Source: Flavobacterium humidisoli
GTDB lineage: Bacteria > Bacteroidota > Bacteroidia > Flavobacteriales > Flavobacteriaceae
Assembly: GCF_023272795.1 (NCBI RefSeq)
Contig: NZ_CP096829.1
Coordinates: forward strand, 3,658,001 to 3,722,000
DNA length: 64,000 bases
Direction of reading: 5' to 3'
Both the position numbers and the translations under genes were made by a program. The notes below the pieces were generated by a model. The model made no database searches, was not told the DNA's origin, and was given only the letters and a program-made list of their open reading frames with translations. Below, piece after piece: positions 25,843-32,174 of this stretch (its first letter is position 1; the number at the start of each line of letters is the position of its first letter).

Positions 25843-25858
25843 AGTGATCTACATCACA
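25843..25858 (-). promoter_or_regulatory. Candidate Crp/Fnr box upstream of the ridA-like gene
   Basis: Plus-strand AGTGATCTACATCACA, that is GTGA-N6-TCAC, the core of the Crp consensus. It begins right beyond the stop codon of the Crp/Fnr gene and lies about 80 bases upstream of the ridA-like start, so the neighbouring regulator may act here. Confidence 0.55.
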
Positions 25859-26422
25859 TCAGGAAGAAAGCCGGCTCAGTGTTTCACGAGATACTCCTAA
25901 ATAAGAAGCAATTTGACTTTTAGATACGCGTTGAAAAAGTGTTGGATATTGTTTTAAAAGCTGTTCGTATCGTTCTTTTGAGTTTGAAGTAAGCCAGGAA
26001 ATAATGCGGCGTTGTGAACCTAAAAAGCCAAAAGTAGCTTTCTCCAGAAAAAAACGTTCCATTTTTTGTAAACCGTCGCATAGTTTTTTATAATCTTCGA
26101 GTGTGCAGCAAAGTACTTCCGTATCTTCAAGACATTCCAAAGACATAGTTGCCTTGGTTTGCGTGTAATAAGCATAAAAATCACTTTCCCACCAGTCTTC
26201 CATAGCAAAAGAAACAATATGTTCTTTTCCTGACTCATCAGTAAAAACCAATTTTACAAGACCTGTAATTATAAAATAAGAATAGTGTACAGGTTCGTCT
26301 TTCTGGATAAGAAATTGATGTTTTTTGAATTTTTTGGTACTGAAATGAGAGATAACAAAATCAAATTCCTCGTCAGTTAAAGGGATAATTTTTTCGATAT
26401 GTGCTCTTAAATCAGCTTTCAT
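25859..26422 (-). CDS. Crp/Fnr-family transcriptional regulator
   Basis: 187 residues. A cyclic-nucleotide-binding beta-roll fold spans about 20-125 (FLIQKDEPVHYSYFIITGLVKLVF), and a short winged helix at the C-terminus ends with the recognition helix SKSQIASYLGVSRETLSRL. The protein stops just after that helix, as in many flavobacterial members. No iron-sulfur cysteine cluster like that of Fnr is seen at the N-terminus, and the ligand pocket is not the cAMP type by eye. Its start codon overlaps the end of the zinc-ribbon gene by 11 bases, so translation is probably coupled. Confidence 0.88.
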   Translation of the reverse strand: MKADLRAHIEKIIPLTDEEFDFVISHFSTKKFKKHQFLIQKDEPVHYSYFIITGLVKLVFTDESGKEHIVSFAMEDWWESDFYAYYTQTKATMSLECLEDTEVLCCTLEDYKKLCDGLQKMERFFLEKATFGFLGSQRRIISWLTSNSKERYEQLLKQYPTLFQRVSKSQIASYLGVSRETLSRLSS

Positions 26423-26879
26423 AGGAGGTTTTAGTTTTCTTTTCTAAAGTCAGTTTATCAATTTTCTGAAGAAATTCGGGATCAAATTCTGAGTAAGCAC
26501 GTAATCGGTATTTTTCGTCTCTAATTTTCATTACTAGACGGATCTTCTGTACCATCAGCCAAATCGGTTCATATCTTTTATGGCCAAGCAAATATTGAAT
26601 TTTAAGAATAGATATTTTTCGGTGGGAAAGTGTCATTAATTCAATGCAAATCATCCAATAGCGAATAGGGAGATTGGAGTTTTCCATTACAGTTCCCGAT
26701 CTTAGGCTGATTCTACTGCCACATTTTCTGCACTGAAATTTTAAATCATTCTGACGAAAAGAATGTGCATCATGCCCACATTTTCGGCACAAAAGTCCAT
26801 TTTCTAAACGTTTGTTTTTGAGCTCTTCAATACAAGTTGCTTCATCAGAATATTTTTCAAAATAAGTGCGTAATTCCAT
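26412..26879 (-). CDS. Zinc-ribbon protein related to the N-terminus of IS1595-type transposases
   Basis: 155 residues. Cysteines C31, C34, C50 and C53 form a zinc ribbon (CRKCG...CRKCG), followed by SGTVMENSNLPIRYWM and a helical segment, the pattern of the N-terminal region of IS1595/ISXO2 transposases. The DDE nuclease core that should follow in a transposase is missing, and no terminal inverted repeats flank the gene. The end of the protein is a charged helix and looks like a natural terminus. It overlaps the Crp/Fnr gene by 11 bases. I infer a domesticated DNA-binding protein acting together with that regulator; a decayed transposase is the alternative. Confidence 0.75.
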   Translation of the reverse strand: MELRTYFEKYSDEATCIEELKNKRLENGLLCRKCGHDAHSFRQNDLKFQCRKCGSRISLRSGTVMENSNLPIRYWMICIELMTLSHRKISILKIQYLLGHKRYEPIWLMVQKIRLVMKIRDEKYRLRAYSEFDPEFLQKIDKLTLEKKTKTSYES

Positions 26880-26989
26880 TTATACAATTCCTCATTTAGG
26901 TTTCGAAATATAAAATATTTTCAAGAAATGAAGAGCAAATTGGAATAAAAAATAAAATGTTTTTTTGCGTTTTTTGAATAAGATTGTGT

Positions 26990-27090
26990 AGAAACATTTT
27001 ATCCTGCTGGGACTTTTATCAATATAGCAGAGCTCCGGCGGATTATAGGAAGAAATAGTATAAAAGAGAGGAGCGAAATCTTTTAAAACA
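26990..27090. repeat. Probable copy of a dispersed intergenic repeat
   Basis: The stretch has CCTGCTGGGACTTTTATCAA, CTCCGGCGGA and GGAGCGAAATC, wording close in style to the hairpin-rich repeat at 38933-39115 (CGTTCC-AGA-GGAGCG, GAAACATCGGTAGGAA). CTGCT near 27004 can pair with AGCAG near 27027. No coding potential is visible between the zinc-ribbon gene and the terminator at 27103. Confidence 0.45.
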
Positions 27091-27102
27091 TGCTAAAAAA
27101 AC

Positions 27103-27136
27103 AAAAAGGAATACTCTCAAGCGACTATTCCTTTTT
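27103..27136 (-). terminator. Terminator of the roadblock-like gene
   Basis: AAAAAGGAATA (27103-27113) pairs perfectly with TATTCCTTTTT (27126-27136), about 20 bases beyond the minus-strand stop codon. Confidence 0.85.
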
Positions 27137-27155
27137 ATCAAGGGGCAAAACTTTG

Positions 27156-27533
27156 TTATAATTTAGCTGCGATTTCTTTTTTATACTTATTAAGGATAGA
27201 TTTTGTCATACCTAAATTGGCTTTTGTAGAGTCTACAGCCAGGTAAATAAAGTAATCTTGATTATCAGAAACGTCGATAATGTGAATTTGAGAACTTAGC
27301 GTAATCATAATATTATCGATAACCTGACCATTTAAATTCAATGCTTTAATAGCATTCATTTTGGCTTTTACTACTTCAAGGTTGTATGCAGATGCCAATT
27401 CTGGGTCAAAATCTGCAAGTGCAGAGTGTGAATAGTATGACATACCGCTTGCGATTTCAGCAACAGATACTGCGATGAAACCTGGGACATTCTTTTTTAG
27501 GTCCTCCCCAAATTGCGTTAAGAAATCAGACAT
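27156..27533 (-). CDS. Small roadblock/LC7-like protein of unknown function
   Basis: 125 residues without signal peptide or membrane segment. The alternating pattern (a long amphipathic first helix, IAVSVAEIASG, a second helix NLEVVKAKMNAI, then IMITLSSQIHIIDV and YFIYLAVDSTKANLGMTKSI) resembles the roadblock/LC7 or longin fold. In other bacteria such proteins act as small-GTPase partners, as with MglB. No MglA-like GTPase is in this window. A -7 box TAATTTTG lies upstream on the minus strand at 27575-27582, and a good terminator follows, so it is a single-gene unit. The fold assignment is by pattern only. Confidence 0.6.
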   Translation of the reverse strand: MSDFLTQFGEDLKKNVPGFIAVSVAEIASGMSYYSHSALADFDPELASAYNLEVVKAKMNAIKALNLNGQVIDNIMITLSSQIHIIDVSDNQDYFIYLAVDSTKANLGMTKSILNKYKKEIAAKL

Positions 27534-27721
27534 AGGTTTTTAGGATTTAATTAAATGAATCGTTTTGGATAAAGCAAAATTAGCTATACAATATTATTTA
27601 ATTATCCGTAATGCGTCCCTATTTTTATACAAATAATAAAATTAACATAAGTTCTAAAAATCAATTTTTCTGATTCCTTAAATTGAATTTTGTTTTGATT
27701 TGAAAATGAAATAATTAAACG

Positions 27722-27769
27722 AAAAATGCTTCTGAAAAAGAGCTGCTGCACCATTTCAAAAGCATTTTC
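27722..27769 (-). terminator. Terminator of the nitroreductase gene
   Basis: AAAATGCTT (27723-27731) pairs with AAGCATTTT (27760-27768), with further TGAAA/TTTCA pairing inside. T-rich sequence follows on the minus strand, about 20 bases past the stop codon. Confidence 0.75.
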
Positions 27770-27790
27770 ATTTAAGCAAAAAATAATTTT

Positions 27791-28423
27791 TTACTTGATT
27801 TCTGTTATAAAATCTTCTTGTGGAGTTCTTACTTTTTTCATGTTTACCAACCAATCATTTTCATGATCTCTATATCCTAGAGGTAAAACTAAAACACTCT
27901 TTAGTCCAAGTTCGTTTAGACCTAAAAGGCTGTCAACTTCAGCAGGAATAAAACCTTCCATTGGAGTTGCATCTACTTGCTGTTCTGCAGCTGCAGCGAT
28001 TGCTACACCAAACGAAATGTAAGCTTGTTTGGCGGCGTGGTTAGCGTGCCATTCTTGTCCAAGTGGCTCGTACATTCCCCAAAGTCTTTGTTTGTATTCA
28101 TCCATTGCATCAGCAGGAATTCCTCTTTCTGCAATTGTTCTGTCAAAAACAGCAGAAATTTTTTCTAAACTATAACCGTCCCAAGCAGCCCATACCAAAA
28201 CGTGAGAAGCATCTGTAACTTGGCTTTGGTCAAAACTTACCGCTCTAAGTTTGTCTTTTAATTCTTTGTTTGTGATCACAAAAATCTTGTAAGGCTGTAA
28301 TCCAGAAGAAGATGGAGCAAGCTTTGCAGCTTCAAGAATATAATCTACTTTTTCTTGCGGAACAGCTTGTCCGTTCATTTTTTTTGTAGCATAACGCCAC
28401 TTTAGTGCATCTATTAAGGCCAT
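27791..28423 (-). CDS. NAD(P)H-dependent nitroreductase (NfsB-like flavoprotein)
   Basis: 210 residues, full length for the nitroreductase family. Motifs: the N-terminal ALKWRYATKKMNGQAV with FMN-phosphate-binding basic residues, LAPSSSGLQPYKIFVI, and the C-terminal PLGYRDHENDWL segment typical of NfsB/YfkO-type enzymes. It reduces nitroaromatics or quinones with FMN and NAD(P)H. It is transcribed divergently from an HxlR regulator 106 bases away, the classical arrangement for HxlR control of an electrophile-responsive reductase. A minus-strand -7 box TACATTTG lies at 28450-28457, next to the palindrome at 28459. Confidence 0.92.
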   Translation of the reverse strand: MALIDALKWRYATKKMNGQAVPQEKVDYILEAAKLAPSSSGLQPYKIFVITNKELKDKLRAVSFDQSQVTDASHVLVWAAWDGYSLEKISAVFDRTIAERGIPADAMDEYKQRLWGMYEPLGQEWHANHAAKQAYISFGVAIAAAAEQQVDATPMEGFIPAEVDSLLGLNELGLKSVLVLPLGYRDHENDWLVNMKKVRTPQEDFITEIK

Positions 28424-28449
28424 TTTTCTTTATTAATTAAAATTGTTTT

Positions 28450-28478
28450 CAAATGTAAACACTTTAAGTGTATTTTTG
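28450..28478. promoter_or_regulatory. Palindromic operator between divergent -7 boxes
   Basis: The 13-base palindrome ACACTTTAAGTGT (28459-28471) lies between a minus-strand TACATTTG (28450-28457) and a plus-strand TATTTTTG (28471-28478). A dimer bound here would block both promoters. It is the natural candidate site for the HxlR protein encoded 52 bases downstream. Confidence 0.65.
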
Positions 28479-28529
28479 TCATCCGATTACCAAAAGTAAC
28501 TGTAACATCGAGGTAACTTACAATAGAAC

Positions 28530-28886
28530 ATGCTAAAACAACTAGACCACGATCCTAAAAAATGCACGCAGCACATTATGGCGGTGCATGATGCTATGTA
28601 TATCTTAAACGGAAGATGGAAAATTTCTATAATTGCATCACTGTGCTTTAATACCTTAAGATTTACCGATTTATTGCGGGAAGTAGAAGGTATTTCGGGA
28701 AAAATGTTAAGCAGAGAATTAAAAAACCTGGAGGAAAATCAATTGGTTACAAGAACCGTTTTGAATACCCAGCCCATAACAGTTGAATATCAGTTAACAG
28801 AATATGGGCATACTTTAAAAGAGGTAATTGATTCTTTGGCAAAATGGGGGCATAATCACAGAAAAAAGATTACAGGTAAAGAATAA
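28530..28886 (+). CDS. HxlR-family transcriptional regulator
   Basis: 118 residues with the single winged helix-turn-helix of the HxlR family: the cysteine near the N-terminus (KKCTQHI), the hallmark ILNGRWKISIIASL, LRFTDLLREVEGISGKMLSREL as recognition region in part, and VEYQLTEYGHTL for the wing. Family members sense electrophiles or aldehydes through such a cysteine; that this one does so is inference. It is divergent from the nitroreductase and probably represses it and itself through the palindrome at 28459-28471. Confidence 0.9.
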   Translation: MLKQLDHDPKKCTQHIMAVHDAMYILNGRWKISIIASLCFNTLRFTDLLREVEGISGKMLSRELKNLEENQLVTRTVLNTQPITVEYQLTEYGHTLKEVIDSLAKWGHNHRKKITGKE

Positions 28887-28887
28887 A

Positions 28888-29361
28888 TCAGCTTTTGAGT
28901 TCTGAAATTCTCTGAAAAAATCCTTGTGTAGCCAGTTTTTGCTCCGTTTCTTCAATAGCTCTCAAAAGATTATTCTGATTATCGGTGATTTCGTTTAAAG
29001 CATTTTTCATCACTGTCCAAACAGGTTGCATTTTTACGACCAGTTCTTTTCCTTTGGGTGTAAGCACAATTAATCTCTTGCGTTCGTCTAATTTGTCTTT
29101 TTTAGAACTGATAAGTTTTTGTTTTTCTAATTCCTTTAATAAACTTATAGTTGACGGATGGCTATAGCCAATTTCGTTGGCAATTTCTACAACACTAAGC
29201 ATTTCTTTAATGTGCAGCGTATAAATTACAGGAAACCATTTCGGTTCAAAATCAATATCGAAAGACTTATAAATTAAGGCACCGTCTTTGCGCAACTGTT
29301 CGCTCAGACGCTGCAACCGCGTTGATATGGCCAATATTCCAATCTCGTCAATTATATTCAT
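28888..29361 (-). CDS. MarR-family transcriptional regulator
   Basis: 157 residues from the ATG at 29361; an upstream TTG at 29388 lies inside the preceding gene and is rejected. The winged-helix core is clear: a dimerisation helix at the N-terminus, IANEIGYSHPSTISLLKELEKQKLI as helix-turn-helix in part, and the wing DERKRLIVLTPKG. It follows the GNAT gene by two bases, so both form one operon. The promoter of that operon contains overlapping palindromes (29878-29895), a likely site of autoregulation. The ligand is unknown. Confidence 0.9.
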   Translation of the reverse strand: MNIIDEIGILAISTRLQRLSEQLRKDGALIYKSFDIDFEPKWFPVIYTLHIKEMLSVVEIANEIGYSHPSTISLLKELEKQKLISSKKDKLDERKRLIVLTPKGKELVVKMQPVWTVMKNALNEITDNQNNLLRAIEETEQKLATQGFFQRISELKS

Positions 29362-29363
29362 TT

Positions 29364-29849
29364 TTATTGATTTAGTTTTAAATGACAAAAAACATTATCG
29401 GGTTTCATTAAAGGAAAATCAGTTGGAAGCGCTTCTTTTTCGATCGTTACAAAATTATTCTTTTCGTAAAAACGCAAAGCCGCCTGCAATAAAGAAACCG
29501 TTCCTAAATATAAGTCTTTAATTCCTTTTTCTTTGCTGTACGCAATTAGTTGCTCTAATAATTGTTGAGCGATTTGGAATTCTTTACCTCTATATTCTTT
29601 CTTCACGAACATTTTTCTGATGGCTCCAGCTTCAGAATTGAATTTTACCAAAGCAATTGTGCCAACCAATTTCTCGTCTATAAAAGCACCCAGAAAAATC
29701 CCGCCTGGTTTATAGTAAAAGTTCTCAATGTCCAATAAATCAGGCTGATCTTCTAAAGTGACAGGAACATTAAATTCTTTTTGCTGAATGTGTAAAATCA
29801 AATCTACGATTTCATTTTCGTACTTATTTTGTATAGGCTGAATTTGCAT
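29364..29849 (-). CDS. GNAT-family N-acetyltransferase
   Basis: 161 residues with the GNAT order: an N-terminal variable helix pair, the beta4 strand GTIALVKFNSEAGAIRKMFV, the acetyl-CoA pyrophosphate loop KEYRGKEFQIAQQLLE (a Q/RxxGxG/A-type variant), and the late LYLGTVSLLQAALRFYEKNNFV. The substrate is not evident; small-molecule amines or antibiotics are possible. First gene of the operon with the MarR regulator. Genes of this kind next to MarR often respond to a toxic compound, which remains inference here. Confidence 0.87.
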   Translation of the reverse strand: MQIQPIQNKYENEIVDLILHIQQKEFNVPVTLEDQPDLLDIENFYYKPGGIFLGAFIDEKLVGTIALVKFNSEAGAIRKMFVKKEYRGKEFQIAQQLLEQLIAYSKEKGIKDLYLGTVSLLQAALRFYEKNNFVTIEKEALPTDFPLMKPDNVFCHLKLNQ

Positions 29850-29874
29850 TTGTATGGTAAATTAAATATCTGTA

Positions 29875-29905
29875 CAAAACTACGTAGTTAACTACACATA
29901 TGCAA
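29875..29905 (-). promoter_or_regulatory. GNAT-MarR operon promoter with embedded operator
   Basis: On the minus strand TTG (29905-29903), exactly 20 bases, then TAGTTTTG (29882-29875): a full consensus promoter. Between and over its elements lie two overlapping perfect palindromes, AACTACGTAGTT (29878-29889) and GTAGTTAACTAC (29884-29895). This is a typical MarR-repressor layout. Confidence 0.75.
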
Positions 29906-29909
29906 CAAA

Positions 29910-29933
29910 AAAACTGCTGAAACCAGCAGTTTT
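29910..29933 (-). terminator. Terminator of the secreted proline-rich protein gene
   Basis: AAAACTGCTG (29910-29919) pairs perfectly with CAGCAGTTTT (29924-29933) around a four-base loop, about 40 bases past the minus-strand stop codon. Confidence 0.8.
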
Positions 29934-29974
29934 AAATGTTTTTTATGATTTCAAACGATTTTTGTTAGAAAGTT

Positions 29975-30568
29975 TTATTCTTTAACTAATACAATAACAG
30001 CTTTGTATCCCGTACCAACATTCCATTCGCTTGACGAAATAACTTGGCCTTTATCGTCATAAACTTTAAATTCGGCTGTATTTGGAGAAGCAAAACCTTC
30101 GTTTAAAGCCTCAATGTCAATTTTGTTGATTCCTTTTACTAAGTTGATCTTAACACTTTTAAAATCGCCATTTAAGAAAACTTCAGGCTCAATTACTTGA
30201 TCATTTAAATATACTTTTACTTTATCGCCGTCTACAAAAGCAGCATCACGATACATAATGGTCGAAGTAACGGCTGTTGTATTGAAATTACCTAAAAACT
30301 GATTTCTTCTATAAAATATTCCTTCAACATTTGCTTCTGGCTTATAAAGATTAGTGTTTTTAAATAACTCGTCAGGATTAACCTGAAGCGGTGCAGGTTT
30401 CTCAATAGGCGCTGGCGGGTTTTCTTTTGGAGCTTCTTCTTTTGGAGGGATAACTTCTTTTACAGGAGATTTTTTTGCTGGAATCGATTTGAATTTATTA
30501 TCAAGTTCCTGAGCAAAACTGTGCAATGAAAAGGAAGCAAAGGCAATTATCAAAAATATTTTTTTCAT
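29975..30568 (-). CDS. Secreted proline-rich protein of unknown function
   Basis: 197 residues. A signal peptide ends near SFAQ (19). A flexible linker follows (about 30-65) rich in P, K and E (VIPPKEEAPKENPPAP). A beta-rich C-terminal domain (about 80-197) contains DGDKVKVYLNDQVI and VKGINKIDIEALNEG, the look of a small Ig- or jelly-roll-like fold. No catalytic motif is visible. The linker suggests a periplasmic protein spanning toward peptidoglycan or the outer membrane. I do not recognise the family. It is monocistronic, with its own terminator. Confidence 0.7.
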   Translation of the reverse strand: MKKIFLIIAFASFSLHSFAQELDNKFKSIPAKKSPVKEVIPPKEEAPKENPPAPIEKPAPLQVNPDELFKNTNLYKPEANVEGIFYRRNQFLGNFNTTAVTSTIMYRDAAFVDGDKVKVYLNDQVIEPEVFLNGDFKSVKINLVKGINKIDIEALNEGFASPNTAEFKVYDDKGQVISSSEWNVGTGYKAVIVLVKE

Positions 30569-30897
30569 GTTTTTATACTATTAATCTTGAGTGGTATTGA
30601 TTTAAAAAATTAGATGCATCATAATCTTTTATATATAAACATTTTATGAAACCAAATATTGTCTTGTTATGAATTATTTGTCGAAAAATTAACTTCTTTG
30701 TAAGCAAAATTTAAGTGTTTTCTGCTGCAACTGAATTATCTCTATATTCTCGTGAAGTTTTTAAGATTCTTTCTTATATAATGGAATGAAAAATATTCTC
30801 AACGATTGATTTAAAATCCTGTTTTTATATTTTTTTTATTGTAAAATATTGAATATTAATATTTTGTATATTTATTGTTCAATAAAATATTTCTGGT
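30569..30897. other. 329-base AT-rich divergent intergenic region
   Basis: It lies between the divergent secreted-protein gene and the NTF2-like gene. An inverted repeat AAAATATT...AATATTTT occurs at 30843-30865, and a TATTG/CAATA pair follows near 30873-30884. No ORF, RNA gene or clear consensus promoter is seen. Confidence 0.5.
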
Positions 30898-31809
30898 ATG
30901 AACAGGTTAAGTTTTATCTTTTTCCTTTTTGCATCCGTTGGTTTTGCTCAGGAAAACAGCACAAATTCGAGTATTAAAAAGCAGATTGAAGATTATAATG
31001 TCTCGTTTGCAATTGCTTTTACAAAAGGAAATCAAGACGATTTAGCAAAAGCTTATACAGATCAAACCCTATTTATGCCCGAGCATAGCAGACAGCGAGT
31101 GGGCAGAAAAGCGATTAGGGACTTTTACAAACAATGGTTGAAACAGGCAAAAGTTACTTCATATCAAAAAACAATTTTAGAGTTACAGGATTTTGGAAAC
31201 TATGTTTTAGAAATTGGAACTTTTAAGGAAGATTTAAATCTAAATGAGCAGAAAGCGTTTTCTTATATTGGAAAATATTCCGTTTTATGGAAAAAGCCTT
31301 CAAAAAAAAGTGTCCCTCCAACAATTGCTGCAGAAATCTGGGGTTCTTCAAGTTATTTTGATGATAAAAATATTCCAGATATAAACGATATTGAAATTCC
31401 AAAGACTAAAAAATATATGCCGACTGACAAATTAACTTTGGAGGTAAAAGAAAGAAATAAAGCCATTAAAGAGATGGTTCAGAATAGGCAAGGAGCAGAG
31501 CATGCCAAAATGTTTATGCCAGATGCGATGTATTTAACATATTATACTCCGATTCTTTCGGGTGAAAAAGAAATTACGGATTATTTTACAGCGCATGAAA
31601 AACCTGGCACACTACATATCGAACAAATTTCGATTGAAACTTCAAATATTATTTATGCACAAAAAGCCATTGTAGAATTTGGTTTCTACAGCGTTGATTG
31701 GCGCGATGGAGAAAACAGTGGTAATGTAAAAGGAAAAAGCATAAATGTCTGGAAAAAAGGCAGTAATGGAGAGTTGCTGCTTTTTCGCCAAATAGTAAAT
31801 CATGATTAA
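30898..31809 (+). CDS. Secreted protein with two NTF2/SnoaL-like domains
   Basis: 303 residues with signal peptide to about GFAQ (17). Two repeated cone-shaped NTF2-like domains follow: the first about 22-155 (FAIAFTKGNQDDLAKAYTDQTLFMPEHS, IGKYSVLWKK), the second about 175-303 (ERNKAIKEMVQNRQGAEHAKMFMPDAMY, INVWKKGSNGELLLF). This matches DUF4440/SnoaL-type ligand-binding or isomerase-like proteins. No catalytic residue can be assigned. It precedes the cobalamin riboswitch, but the B12 operon has its own promoter, so this gene is probably independent. Confidence 0.75.
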   Translation: MNRLSFIFFLFASVGFAQENSTNSSIKKQIEDYNVSFAIAFTKGNQDDLAKAYTDQTLFMPEHSRQRVGRKAIRDFYKQWLKQAKVTSYQKTILELQDFGNYVLEIGTFKEDLNLNEQKAFSYIGKYSVLWKKPSKKSVPPTIAAEIWGSSSYFDDKNIPDINDIEIPKTKKYMPTDKLTLEVKERNKAIKEMVQNRQGAEHAKMFMPDAMYLTYYTPILSGEKEITDYFTAHEKPGTLHIEQISIETSNIIYAQKAIVEFGFYSVDWRDGENSGNVKGKSINVWKKGSNGELLLFRQIVNHD

Positions 31810-31832
31810 AAATTAAAAAACAGACAGGTAAC

Positions 31833-31863
31833 TTGCAGACACCATACCTGAGTTATATCTTTG
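31833..31863 (+). promoter_or_regulatory. Consensus promoter of the B12-uptake operon
   Basis: TTG (31833-31835), 20 bases, TATCTTTG (31856-31863): full match to the Bacteroidota promoter form. Transcription would start about 31870, just before the riboswitch. Confidence 0.8.
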
Positions 31864-31869
31864 TGGCTG

Positions 31870-32060
31870 ATTTTGGTCTGTTTTTTCAATTCAGAAAAAA
31901 CAGTTAAAAGGGAATCAGGTGCAAATCCTGAACAGACCCGCTACTGTAAGTTCTATTTGAGTCTTTAAACATTACTAATGCCATTGTTCGTTGTTTCGGA
32001 TGAGAAGGCCGTTTAAAGATGGAATAAGTCAGGAGACCTGCCACGATCACATAGTTTAAA
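31870..32060 (+). ncRNA. Cobalamin (B12) riboswitch
   Basis: The conserved core reads AAAGGGAATCAGGTGCAAAT then CCTGAACAGACCCGCTACTGTAA in part, with the B12-box AGTCAGGAGACCTGCCA at 32027-32043. The variable arm lies between. This order is diagnostic of the adenosylcobalamin-binding element. When the ligand binds, expression of the downstream genes is expected to fall. The boundaries given are approximate. Confidence 0.93.
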
Positions 32061-32150
32061 ACTTTCGTGGTATGAAGTTGATGACAAGATAATGACCTGC
32101 TATTTAGGATAGTTGGCCTATTTCTATGTTTTTATAATTACTGCATCACG
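32040..32150 (+). promoter_or_regulatory. Riboswitch expression platform
   Basis: CCACGA (32041-32046) can pair with TCGTGG (32065-32070), and a second GACCTGC copy lies near 32095-32101, competing with the B12 box. There is no T-run, so control is probably at translation initiation, not by termination. This part is inference from base pairing by eye. Confidence 0.5.
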
Positions 32151-32174
32151 TAAAGTTTATTTAATAAAATCGTG

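Noticed and set aside
26412..26879. A complete IS1595-type insertion sequence
   Set aside because: No DDE nuclease domain, no terminal inverted repeats and no target-site duplication are seen; the gene overlaps a regulator in an operon-like way.
29362..29388. TTG start for the MarR gene inside the preceding GNAT gene
   Set aside because: The ATG at 29361 fits the MarR N-terminus and the two-base gap of an operon.
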